NCBI GenBank assembly: GCA_000715635.1
Contig: KL569124.1
Coordinates: forward strand, 28,544 to 34,151
Direction: 5' to 3'
Length of the DNA stretch: 5,608 nt
Origin: Streptomyces violaceus
GTDB taxonomy: Bacteria; Actinomycetota; Actinomycetes; Streptomycetales; Streptomycetaceae
In this document: piece by piece, positions 1-5,462 of the stretch
Layout of the letters: the number at the start of each line of letters is the position of its first letter
Position numbering within the stretch: the first letter of the stretch is position 1
Notes under the pieces: generated by a model
What the model was told of the DNA's origin: nothing
The model's input: the letters and a program-made list of their open reading frames with translations, nothing else
The model's database searches: none
Program-made: the position numbers and the translations under genes

Positions 1-539
1 AAGCCGTAGCGCCGGACGCGGTGCTCGTCGGCCGTCTTCACGTCGATCGCGTAGCGGGCGGCCGACTCCGGCATCGTCGTGTGGAACGCGGTGTCGAAGA
101 CGGCGACCTGCGGCAGGTCGGGCCGCAGCGCTTGGGCGGTGCGGATCCCGGTGAGGTTGGCCGGGTTGTGCAGCGGGGCCACCGGGATGAGCCGCTCGAT
201 CTCGGCGAGCACGGCGTCGTCGACGACGGTCGGCTCGGTGAAGGACTTCCCGCCGTGCACCACCCGGTGCCCGATCGCGGCCAGTTCCGGCGAGTCCAGA
301 CCGAGGCCGTCCTTGGCGAGCTCCTCGGCGACGGCCTTCAGGGCGGCGTCGTGATCGGCGATCGCCCCGCCGCGCTCCCGGCTCTCGCCGCCCGCCGGGG
401 TGTGCTTGAGCCGGGAGGACTGCTCACCGATACGTTCGACAAGACCCACCGCCAGCCGGCTGCTGTCGCCCATGTCGAGCAGCTGGTACTTCAGCGACGA
501 GGAGCCGGAGTTCAGGACGAGGACACGGGACGGGCTCAC
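1..539 (-). CDS. ackA: Acetate kinase, N-terminal part (3' end outside window)
   Basis: Acetate kinase transfers phosphate reversibly between acetyl phosphate/ADP and acetate/ATP in the cytoplasm, the last step of the Pta-AckA pathway. The visible 179 codons, of about 400 usual for the family, carry the landmarks in order: the phosphate-binding strand LVLNSGSSSLKYQL near residues 7-20, GHRVVHGG near 91-98 with the conserved arginine, APLHNPAN near 122-129, and the FDTAFH motif near 149-154 with the catalytic aspartate. The gene is cut just before the expected YGFHGTSH motif, since the last readable residues are RRYGF. The GTG start is fixed by family alignment and by its GTGA overlap with the pta stop, so translation is probably coupled to pta and there is no separate promoter. 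No frameshift or missing key residue is visible in the part present. Confidence 0.97.
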   Translation of the reverse strand, partial: MSPSRVLVLNSGSSSLKYQLLDMGDSSRLAVGLVERIGEQSSRLKHTPAGGESRERGGAIADHDAALKAVAEELAKDGLGLDSPELAAIGHRVVHGGKSFTEPTVVDDAVLAEIERLIPVAPLHNPANLTGIRTAQALRPDLPQVAVFDTAFHTTMPESAARYAIDVKTADEHRVRRYG

Positions 540-2644
540 TGGGCGGTTGCCTTCTCACTCGGGGACGGGGACGGGGACGGGGACTGGGCCTGGATCGCCG
601 TGATGGCGACGGTGTTGACGATGTCCTGGACGAGAGCGCCCCGGGACAGGTCGTTGACCGGCTTGCGCAGACCCTGGAGCACCGGGCCGACGGCGATCGC
701 GCCGGCCGAGCGCTGCACGGCCTTGTAGGTGTTGTTGCCGGTGTTCAGGTCGGGGAAGATCAGCACGCTGGCCTGTCCGGCGACCTCGGAGCCGGGCAGC
801 TTGGTCGCCGCGACCGACGGCTCCACGGCGGCGTCGTACTGGATCGGGCCCTCGATCTTCAGGTCGGGCCGGCGGGTGCGCACGATCTCGGTCGCCTCGC
901 GCACCTTGTCGACATCGGCACCGGAGCCGGACGTGCCCGTGGAGTACGACAGCATCGCGATGCGCGGCTCCACGCCGAACCGCTCCGCCGTGGTCGCCGA
1001 CTGCATGGCGATGTCCGCGAGCTGCTCGGCGTTCGGGTCGGGGTTGACCGCGCAGTCGCCGTAGACGAGGACCTTGTCGGCCAGGCACATGAAGAACACG
1101 GACGAGACGATGTCGGCGTCCGGCCTGGTCTTGATGATCTCGAACGCCGGGCGGATGGTGGCGGCCGTGGAGTGCACCGAGCCCGAGACCATGCCGTCAG
1201 CGAGGCCCTCCTGGACCATCAGCGTGCCGAAGTAGTTCACGTCGGAGACCACGTCGTACGCCAGCTCCACGGTGACGCCCCGGTGGGCGCGCAGGGCGGC
1301 GTACTGCTCGGCGAAGGAGTCGCGCAGGTCGGAGGTGGCCGGGTCGATCAGCTGGGACTCGCCGAGGTCGATGCCCAGGTCGGCGGCCTTCTTGCGGATC
1401 CGGTCGACCGGGCCGAGCAGGGTCAGCTCGCACACGCCCCGGCGCAGCAGCACCTCGGCGGCGTGCAGCACACGCTCCTCGGTGCCCTCGGGCAGCACCA
1501 CGCGGCGCAGGTCGGAGCGGGCCTGCTCCAGCAGCTTGTGCTCGAACATCATCGGCGTGACGCGGTCGCTGCTGGGCGCGGAGACCCGGCGCGTGAGCTC
1601 GCCGGTGTCGGTGAACCGCTCGAACAGGCCGAGTGCCCGTTCCGCCTTGCGCGGGGTGGCCGCGTTCAGCTTCCCCTCCAGGGAGAAGAGCTGCTCGGCG
1701 GTGGGGAAGCTGGTGCCGGCCACCGACAGCACCGGGGTGCCCGGCGCGAGGCGGTCGGCGAGGGTGAGGATGTCGGCGCCGGGCACCTCGTCCAGGGTGA
1801 GCAGCACGCCGGCTATCGGCGGGGTGCCGGCGCTGTGCGCGGCGAGCGCGCCGACGACCAGGTCGGCCCGGTCGCCCGGGGTGACGACGAGGCAGCCCGG
1901 GGTCAGGGCACCGAGGAAGTTCGGCAGCATCGCACCGCCGAAGACGAAGCCGAGCACGTCCCGGGCGAGCCCCGAGTCGTCGCCGAGCACCACCCTGCCG
2001 CCGAGCGCGTGGCTGATCTGCGAGACGGTCGGGGCGGACAGCGCGGGCTCGTCGGGCAGGACGTAACAGGGTGCGGGGAGCCGGGAGTCGAGCCGGCGGG
2101 CGATCTCGTCGCGGTCCTCGCGGGCGACCCGGTTGGTGACCATGGCCAGGACGTCGCAGCCCAGCGTGTCGTAGGCCCGGTAGGCGTTGCGCGTCTCGGC
2201 GAGCACCGACTCGACGGTCTGCTTGCGGCCGCCCACGACCGGGATCACGGACGCGCCGAACTCGTTGGCCAGCCGGGCGTTGAGCGACAGCTCGTCCGGG
2301 AGCTGGGTGCCGGCGAAGTCGGTGCCGAGGACCAGGACCACGTCGTACTCGCGGGCCACCCGGTGGAACCGTTCGACGAGCGTGGACACCAGCTCGTCCG
2401 TGCCGGCCTCGGCCTGGAGGGCGGACGCCTCGTGGTAGTCCATGCCGTAGACGGTCGCCGCGTCCTGGGCGAGCCGGTATCGGGCGCGCAGCAGCTCGAA
2501 GAGACGGTCGGGCCCGTCGTGGACGAGGGGGCGGAAGACGCCGACCCGGTCGACCTGCCGGGTGAGGAGCTCCATGACCCCCAGTTCGACGACCTGGCGG
2601 CCGTCGCCGCGGTCGATGCCGGTCACGTACACGCTGCGGGTCAC
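536..2644 (-). CDS. pta: Phosphate acetyltransferase, long multi-domain form
   Basis: Pta converts acetyl-CoA and phosphate to acetyl phosphate and CoA, feeding AckA. The 702-residue product has the long-form layout. Residues 1 to about 210 form a BioD-like P-loop segment, here degenerate (GIDRGDGRQV near 9-18). About 215-320 is the DRTGG-type domain, containing VTPGDRADLVVGALAAH. About 365-685 is the PTA/PTB catalytic domain, beginning PMMFEHKLLEQAR. Catalytic landmarks are VVLPEGTEERVL (382-393), ADGMVSGSVHSTA (482-494), SYSTGTSGSGADVDKVREA (566-584) and FPDLNTGNNTYKAVQR (630-645). The C-terminus ends in a Ser-Pro tail (SPSPSPSPSEKATAQ). The GTG at 2644 was chosen because the family N-terminus (TRSVYVTGID) begins there and a GGAGAG ribosome binding site sits five bases upstream. 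The frame stays open further upstream, but that part is built from tandem repeats and resembles nothing. ackA follows with a four-base overlap. Confidence 0.97.
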   Translation of the reverse strand: MTRSVYVTGIDRGDGRQVVELGVMELLTRQVDRVGVFRPLVHDGPDRLFELLRARYRLAQDAATVYGMDYHEASALQAEAGTDELVSTLVERFHRVAREYDVVLVLGTDFAGTQLPDELSLNARLANEFGASVIPVVGGRKQTVESVLAETRNAYRAYDTLGCDVLAMVTNRVAREDRDEIARRLDSRLPAPCYVLPDEPALSAPTVSQISHALGGRVVLGDDSGLARDVLGFVFGGAMLPNFLGALTPGCLVVTPGDRADLVVGALAAHSAGTPPIAGVLLTLDEVPGADILTLADRLAPGTPVLSVAGTSFPTAEQLFSLEGKLNAATPRKAERALGLFERFTDTGELTRRVSAPSSDRVTPMMFEHKLLEQARSDLRRVVLPEGTEERVLHAAEVLLRRGVCELTLLGPVDRIRKKAADLGIDLGESQLIDPATSDLRDSFAEQYAALRAHRGVTVELAYDVVSDVNYFGTLMVQEGLADGMVSGSVHSTAATIRPAFEIIKTRPDADIVSSVFFMCLADKVLVYGDCAVNPDPNAEQLADIAMQSATTAERFGVEPRIAMLSYSTGTSGSGADVDKVREATEIVRTRRPDLKIEGPIQYDAAVEPSVAATKLPGSEVAGQASVLIFPDLNTGNNTYKAVQRSAGAIAVGPVLQGLRKPVNDLSRGALVQDIVNTVAITAIQAQSPSPSPSPSEKATAQ
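561..584. repeat. GGGGAC microsatellite (4 perfect copies) inside pta 3' end
   Basis: Four exact tandem copies of GGGGAC on the plus strand encode, in the pta frame on the minus strand, alternating Ser and Pro just before the EKATAQ terminus. The unit is six bases, so copy-number change stays in frame. The tail lies beyond the catalytic domain and is probably a disordered, dispensable extension. Slippage as the origin is an inference. Confidence 0.9.
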
Positions 2645-2649
2645 GCGCG

Positions 2650-2655
2650 CTCTCC
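2650..2655 (-). promoter_or_regulatory. Ribosome binding site of pta
   Basis: On the minus strand this reads GGAGAG, five bases before the GTG at 2644. It settles the pta start against the upstream open extension. It lies only three bases from the nearest unit of the 13-bp tandem repeat, so the repeat array occupies the mRNA immediately before the initiation site. Confidence 0.8.
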
Positions 2656-2658
2656 GTT

Positions 2659-2747
2659 TCGTCTCGGTGGCATGTCTCTGTGGGATGTCTCTGTGGGGTA
2701 TCTCTTGGGGGTGTCTCTTCGCGATGTCTCTGCGGGATGTCTGCGGG
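2659..2747. repeat. 13-bp tandem repeat array in the pta leader
   Basis: About seven consecutive units of 13 bases with plus-strand consensus ATGTCTCTGTGGG. The units start at 2659 (diverged), 2672 and 2685 (both perfect), 2698 and 2711 (diverged), 2724 (one mismatch, C for T) and 2737 (shortened to 11 bases). On the minus strand, the pta coding direction, the unit reads CCCACAGAGACAT. The array ends three bases before the pta ribosome binding site and so lies in the leader or promoter of pta-ackA. Thirteen is neither a codon multiple nor a helical turn, so neither a peptide repeat nor same-face operator stacking is an obvious explanation. Function is unknown; a regulator-binding array, an mRNA leader element or a neutral slippage product all remain possible. 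Confidence 0.85.
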
Positions 2748-2785
2748 ACGTCGAAAAATCGCCCATCGAGATGAGCGGAACCGCC

Positions 2786-2814
2786 TTGACAGTACCTCCG
2801 CCGATGGATAAGGC
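2786..2814 (+). promoter_or_regulatory. Candidate pfkA promoter (vegetative sigma type)
   Basis: A perfect TTGACA -35 box at 2786-2791 is followed after 17 bases by TAAGGC at 2809-2814, a partial match to the TANNNT -10 of principal-sigma promoters in Streptomyces (the final T is missing). Transcription would begin near 2821 and leave a leader of nearly 90 bases before pfkA. The weak -10 makes this a candidate only. No convincing promoter for pta was recognised on the opposite strand of this divergent region. A TACTGT there (2789-2794) overlaps this -35 box but lacks a matching -35 of its own. Confidence 0.4.
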
Positions 2815-2832
2815 GCCCGTCAGAGTCGGGTA

Positions 2833-2848
2833 CCCCGCAGGGCCGGGG
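2833..2848 (+). other. Short GC hairpin in the pfkA leader
   Basis: CCCCG at 2833-2837 can pair with CGGGG at 2844-2848 around a six-base loop. It falls inside the predicted pfkA leader. Five GC pairs are common by chance in this DNA and there is no U run, so it is recorded as a possible structure without an assigned role. Confidence 0.3.
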
Positions 2849-2892
2849 AGCGTGAAACAATCGACAGAAGCTCACCGGTGTCAACAGCGAGC

Positions 2893-2897
2893 AGGAG
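2893..2897 (+). promoter_or_regulatory. Ribosome binding site of pfkA
   Basis: AGGAG lies ten bases before the ATG at 2908. It supports that start over an in-frame GTG at 2878, which has no comparable site and would add ten residues absent from the family. Confidence 0.75.
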
Positions 2898-2907
2898 ACA
2901 CAGCACG

Positions 2908-3933
2908 ATGCGTATCGGAGTTCTCACCGCAGGCGGCGACTGCCCCGGCCTGAACGCCGTGATCCGCTCGGTCGTGCACCGGGCGGTCGACAACTACGGC
3001 GACGAGGTCATCGGCTTCGAGGACGGTTACTCGGGCCTGCTGGACGGCCGCTACCGCGCCCTCGACCTGAACGCGGTCAGCGGCATCCTGGCCCGCGGCG
3101 GCACAATCCTGGGATCGTCCAGGCTGGAGCGCGACCGGCTCCGGGAGGCCTGCGAGAACGCCTCCGACATGATCCACGAGTTCGGCATCGACGCGCTGAT
3201 CCCGATCGGCGGCGAGGGCACGCTGACGGCCGCGCGCATGCTGAGCGACGCGGGCCTGCCCGTCGTGGGCGTCCCGAAGACGATCGACAACGACATCTCC
3301 TCCACGGACCGCACCTTCGGCTTCGACACGGCGGTGGGGGTCGCCACCGAGGCGATGGACCGTCTGAAGACGACCGCCGAGTCCCACCAGCGGGTGATGG
3401 TGGTGGAGGTCATGGGTCGGCACGCCGGGTGGATCGCGCTGGAGTCCGGCATGGCGGCGGGTGCGCACGGCATCTGTCTGCCGGAGCGTCCGTTCGATCC
3501 GGCTGATCTCGTCAAGATGGTCGAGGAGCGCTTCGCCCGCGGCAAGAAGTTCGCGGTCGTCTGCGTCGCCGAGGGCGCCCACCCCGCCGACGGCACCATG
3601 GACTACGGCAAGGGCGCGATCGACAAGTTCGGCCACGAGCGCTTCCAGGGCATCGGCGCGGCACTCGCCCATGAGCTGGAGAGGCGCCTCGGCAAGGAGG
3701 CCAAGCCGGTCATTCTCGGCCACGTCCAGCGCGGCGGCTCACCGACCGCGTACGACCGGGTGCTCGCCACGCGGTTCGGCTGGCACGCGGTGGAGGCGGC
3801 GCATCAGGGCCGGTTCGGCCGGATGACCGCGCTGCGCGGGACGGACATCGTGATGGTGCCGCTCGCGGAGGCGGTGACCGAGCTGAAGACGGTGCCGAAG
3901 GACCGGATGGACGAGGCCGAGTCGGTGTTCTAG
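2908..3933 (+). CDS. pfkA: 6-phosphofructokinase
   Basis: Phosphorylates fructose 6-phosphate to fructose 1,6-bisphosphate, the committed step of glycolysis, in the cytoplasm. The 341-residue product has the usual actinobacterial length and all the key motifs: the nucleotide-binding start TAGGDCPGLNAVIR (7-20), GGTILGSSR (64-72), GGEGT (101-105), the catalytic PKTIDND (123-129) with Asp127, VMGRHAGW (168-175) and QRGGSPTAYDR (274-284). Gly104 is the residue typical of ATP users, where pyrophosphate-dependent relatives carry Asp. Lys124 is typical of pyrophosphate-dependent and group III enzymes, where E. coli has Gly. Actinobacterial enzymes with this pair are known as ATP-dependent kinases close in sequence to the pyrophosphate enzyme of Amycolatopsis methanolica, so ATP use is the better prediction. 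The gene is divergent from pta-ackA. No gene follows it on the same strand before a convergent regulator gene. Confidence 0.97.
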   Translation: MRIGVLTAGGDCPGLNAVIRSVVHRAVDNYGDEVIGFEDGYSGLLDGRYRALDLNAVSGILARGGTILGSSRLERDRLREACENASDMIHEFGIDALIPIGGEGTLTAARMLSDAGLPVVGVPKTIDNDISSTDRTFGFDTAVGVATEAMDRLKTTAESHQRVMVVEVMGRHAGWIALESGMAAGAHGICLPERPFDPADLVKMVEERFARGKKFAVVCVAEGAHPADGTMDYGKGAIDKFGHERFQGIGAALAHELERRLGKEAKPVILGHVQRGGSPTAYDRVLATRFGWHAVEAAHQGRFGRMTALRGTDIVMVPLAEAVTELKTVPKDRMDEAESVF

Positions 3934-3934
3934 G

Positions 3935-3990
3935 CCGGGTTCTATCGGTTCCAGACCGGGTTCCATCGGTGTTCCAGACCGGGTTCTAGA
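3935..3990. repeat. Imperfect direct repeats filling the pfkA / regulator convergent spacer
   Basis: Three successive units begin CCGGGTTC: 3935-3955 (21 bases), 3956-3978 (23 bases, with two extra bases, GT) and a partial third, 3979-3990, ending in TCTAGA. The first two share the order CCGGGTTC-[T/C]ATCGGT-TTCCAGA. Each junction can fold a small hairpin, CGGT pairing with ACCG, at 3946-3958 and 3967-3981. The array covers essentially the whole spacer between pfkA and the convergent gene, and its third unit contains that gene's TAG stop. It may act as a weak terminator zone, but there is no long stem and no U run. Confidence 0.75.
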
Positions 3991-4726
3991 CGGGGCTTTC
4001 CTGGATTCTCGTCCAGAAGTGCTCGACGATCCGGTCGAGGAATTCGCGGGCGGCGCCGCCCGCGTCGCTTCCGCCGCCGCCCCAGCTCAGGGTGGCGGCC
4101 ATGTGGCCCTGGTAGTCCTCGTGCAGCGCCCGCAGGGCGCCCTCCAGGAACGGCCGGTCCAGGGGTACGAGTTTGGCCACCGGGCGTACGTAGGCCTGCC
4201 AGCGGGTGCTGACCGCGCTCCGCAGCAGTTCGCCGAGCTTGGCGTTCCGGCCCGTGACGGTGACGAAGTCGGCGAGGCCCAGGCCGAGTACGTCGGCGAG
4301 GGCGCCGGACTGGCGGTCCGTTCCGCGCCAGGTGTCGGTCTCCTCCATGCGCAGATACGCGTGGACCTCGTGCCCCACGGCCCGGGCCACGTCCTCGGGA
4401 GCGAGGCAGCGGGCGATGCGGTGCTCGCGCAGGGTACGGGGCCTGCCGATGAGTTCGCCGGGCGAGCACCACAACACGCCGGCGAGAGCGGTGAGTTCGG
4501 AGTTGGACGGGGCCGAGGCCCCGCGCTCCCAGTCGACGACGTGGTCCGGGGTGATACGGGGGTGTCCGTACGAGACGCGCATGCCGTGGGCGACGTGCTC
4601 GGGCGTCATGCCGAGGGCCGCGCGCAGGCGGCGGGCGGCCGGGGCGTTGAAGGGCGGGGTCGTGGGGGCGGTCAGCGGAGGGGGAGTGGGAGCGGACTGG
4701 CTCGGGCGGGCTGAAGGTCGGCGCAC
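3986..4726 (-). CDS. Helix-turn-helix (XRE-like) DNA-binding protein, tandem HTH
   Basis: A 246-residue probable cytoplasmic regulator with unknown target. After a Pro/Ser/Thr-rich, probably disordered N-terminus (1 to about 28), residues about 30-94 look like an XRE-type helix-turn-helix domain: an RRLRAALGMTPEHVAHGM scaffold, VVDWERG as the characteristic recognition-helix end, then LTALAGVLWCSPGELIG. Residues about 97-155 look like a second, more diverged copy: LREHRIARCLAPEDVARAVG, YLRMEE in place of WERG, then LADVLGLGLADFV. The remaining 90 residues are predicted mostly helical and are not recognised. The GTG at 4726 is preferred because a -10-like TAGCTT ends seven bases before it, which fits a leaderless transcript. 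An in-frame TTG at 4735 would add three residues, but neither start has a Shine-Dalgarno sequence. The gene converges on pfkA and diverges from the flavoprotein gene. Its specific role cannot be read from the sequence. Confidence 0.85.
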   Translation of the reverse strand: MRRPSARPSQSAPTPPPLTAPTTPPFNAPAARRLRAALGMTPEHVAHGMRVSYGHPRITPDHVVDWERGASAPSNSELTALAGVLWCSPGELIGRPRTLREHRIARCLAPEDVARAVGHEVHAYLRMEETDTWRGTDRQSGALADVLGLGLADFVTVTGRNAKLGELLRSAVSTRWQAYVRPVAKLVPLDRPFLEGALRALHEDYQGHMAATLSWGGGGSDAGGAAREFLDRIVEHFWTRIQESPV

Positions 4727-4733
4727 GCGCCAC

Positions 4734-4762
4734 AAGCTAGGGGGACGGAGCTGCGCTGACTA
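4734..4762 (-). promoter_or_regulatory. Candidate promoter of the HTH gene (leaderless)
   Basis: On the minus strand TAGTCA (4757-4762, four of six matches to TTGACA) precedes TAGCTT (4734-4739, matching TANNNT) with a 17-base spacer. Seven bases after the -10 comes the GTG at 4726, so the predicted first transcribed base is the first base of the start codon. This is common in Streptomyces and would explain the missing ribosome binding site. Confidence 0.45.
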
Positions 4763-4821
4763 CGGTCTGTTCGGCCAGGATCACGGATTGTAGGAAACTA
4801 CGGCTACCGGCGGGTTCGGCC
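4759..4821. repeat. Paired short direct repeats and GAAA-loop hairpin in divergent spacer
   Basis: The spacer between the HTH gene and the split-barrel gene holds two copies of ACTACGG (4759-4765 and 4797-4803), each followed by GTTCGGCC (4769-4776 and 4814-4821). The gap inside the pair differs (3 against 10 bases), so the duplication is imperfect. Between them GTAG-GAAA-CTAC (4790-4801) is a four-pair inverted repeat with a GNRA-type loop. The location, beside the HTH gene's candidate promoter, would suit an operator. Binding by the neighbouring regulator is inference only. Confidence 0.45.
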
Positions 4822-4895
4822 GGGGCTGAAGATCGGCTTGCCGGTCGGGGCGGGTTGGGGGTAGGGATGGCCCCGGACTCGATGATCATGGACCC

Positions 4896-4902
4896 GGAAA
4901 GG
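4896..4902 (+). promoter_or_regulatory. Ribosome binding site of the split-barrel flavoprotein gene
   Basis: GGAAAGG lies before two possible in-frame starts. Its GGA is six bases from the GTG at 4905. Its AAAGG is eleven bases from the ATG at 4914. The site therefore does not decide cleanly between the starts. The GTG is slightly favoured by spacing, the ATG by codon. Confidence 0.5.
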
Positions 4903-4904
4903 CA

Positions 4905-5363
4905 GTGACTCAGATGAATGGCAAGCTCAAAGGGCATATTCGCGAGCGACTTCTCGCGCCGAACTTCTGGCATCTCGCGACGGTGGGTGCGGACGGGGCG
5001 CCTCAGGTGTCGCCCATGTGGGCGGACATCGAAGACGAGTACGTCATGGTCAACACCTCGATCGGGCGGGTGAAGGAGGAGAATCTGCGGCGCAATCCGT
5101 ACGTTTCGCTGTCTCACCACGACCCGGAGAACCCGTACGACCGGGCGGAGATCCGGGGGAAGGTCGTCCGGTTCGTCGAGGGCGAGGAGGCGGAGCGGGG
5201 CATGGACCGGCTGACGCGCAAGTACCTCGGGCAGGACCGGTATCCGTGGATGCTGCCCGGCGAGCGCCGGGTGATGCTGCTGATCGAGCCGACGCGGGTG
5301 CGGACGCTCGAAGGTGTGGAGCCGTTCCGGACGGGGGTTCTGCCGGACGGGGCGAGCGGGTGA
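4905..5363 (+). CDS. PPOX-class F420/flavin-dependent split-barrel protein
   Basis: A 152-residue cytoplasmic protein resembling the pyridoxamine 5'-phosphate oxidase-like split-barrel family, nearest in pattern to the probable F420-dependent members such as mycobacterial Rv1155. Visible landmarks are NFWHLATVGADGAPQVSPMW (20-39, the first strands and cofactor-side loop), the strand EYVMVNTSIGRVKEENLRRNPYVSLS (45-70) with the Lys and Arg-Arg that in the family lie near the cofactor phosphates, DPENPYDRAEIRGKVVRFVE (73-92) and a closing strand RRVMLLIEPTRVRTLEG (121-137). Such proteins bind F420 or FMN and reduce or oxidise small molecules. The substrate cannot be told from sequence. Length is normal for the family. 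The start may instead be the ATG at 4914, giving 149 residues. The gene appears monocistronic, ending before a terminator, and is divergent from the HTH regulator gene, which is a candidate but unproven controller. Confidence 0.88.
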   Translation: MTQMNGKLKGHIRERLLAPNFWHLATVGADGAPQVSPMWADIEDEYVMVNTSIGRVKEENLRRNPYVSLSHHDPENPYDRAEIRGKVVRFVEGEEAERGMDRLTRKYLGQDRYPWMLPGERRVMLLIEPTRVRTLEGVEPFRTGVLPDGASG

Positions 5364-5398
5364 GCGGGATGGGCGCCTGAGTCTCAAGTGTGTTCAGG

Positions 5399-5433
5399 AA
5401 GGTGCTGGTCACGGTCATGTGGCCGGCACTTTT
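5399..5433 (+). terminator. Rho-independent terminator between convergent genes
   Basis: GTGCTGGTCAC (5402-5412) pairs with GTGGCCGGCAC (5419-5429) over eleven positions, two of them G-U, around a six-base loop GGTCAT. TTTT follows at 5430-5433. Upstream AA and G can extend the stem into the T run. It lies 35 bases after the split-barrel gene's stop and serves that gene. Read on the other strand, the stem also follows the convergent regulator gene but is followed only by CCTT, so termination there should be weaker. Confidence 0.8.
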
Positions 5434-5462
5434 CTGTGTCGAGGGCCGTGGGCGCGTCGACC

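Noticed and set aside
21..728. A plus-strand open frame opposite ackA and the pta 3' end
   Set aside because: The opposite strand encodes unmistakable AckA motifs, and this frame is low-complexity with no ribosome binding site.
2659..2747. The repeat array as a CRISPR or as PHO boxes
   Set aside because: The units are 13 bases with no spacers, so it is not a CRISPR. PHO boxes are 11-base units of the GTTCACC type, which this sequence lacks.
2645..2884. An 80-residue N-terminal extension of Pta
   Set aside because: The extra part is translated from the 13-bp repeats and intergenic DNA, overlaps the candidate pfkA promoter, and a good ribosome binding site serves the GTG at 2644.
1172..2953. 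A plus-strand open frame of 593 codons opposite pta
   Set aside because: It is the mirror of a clearly real pta gene in GC-rich DNA. Its translation is Gly/Ala/Val/Arg/His-rich without a recognisable motif, and it runs through the tandem repeats into pfkA in another frame.
2881..3723. A minus-strand open frame opposite pfkA
   Set aside because: Its composition is typical of antisense frames in high-GC genes, and the sense strand carries a complete set of phosphofructokinase motifs.
4793..4816. GGAAA followed by GTT as an ECF/SigR-type promoter
   Set aside because: The spacing is 16 bases rather than the 18 or so expected for SigR, and the -35 is not GGAAT. Such short matches are common.
4855..4886. 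TTGGGG followed by a GATGAT-like element as a promoter for the split-barrel gene
   Set aside because: No hexamer at 17-18 bases matches TANNNT, so the promoter of this gene remains unidentified.
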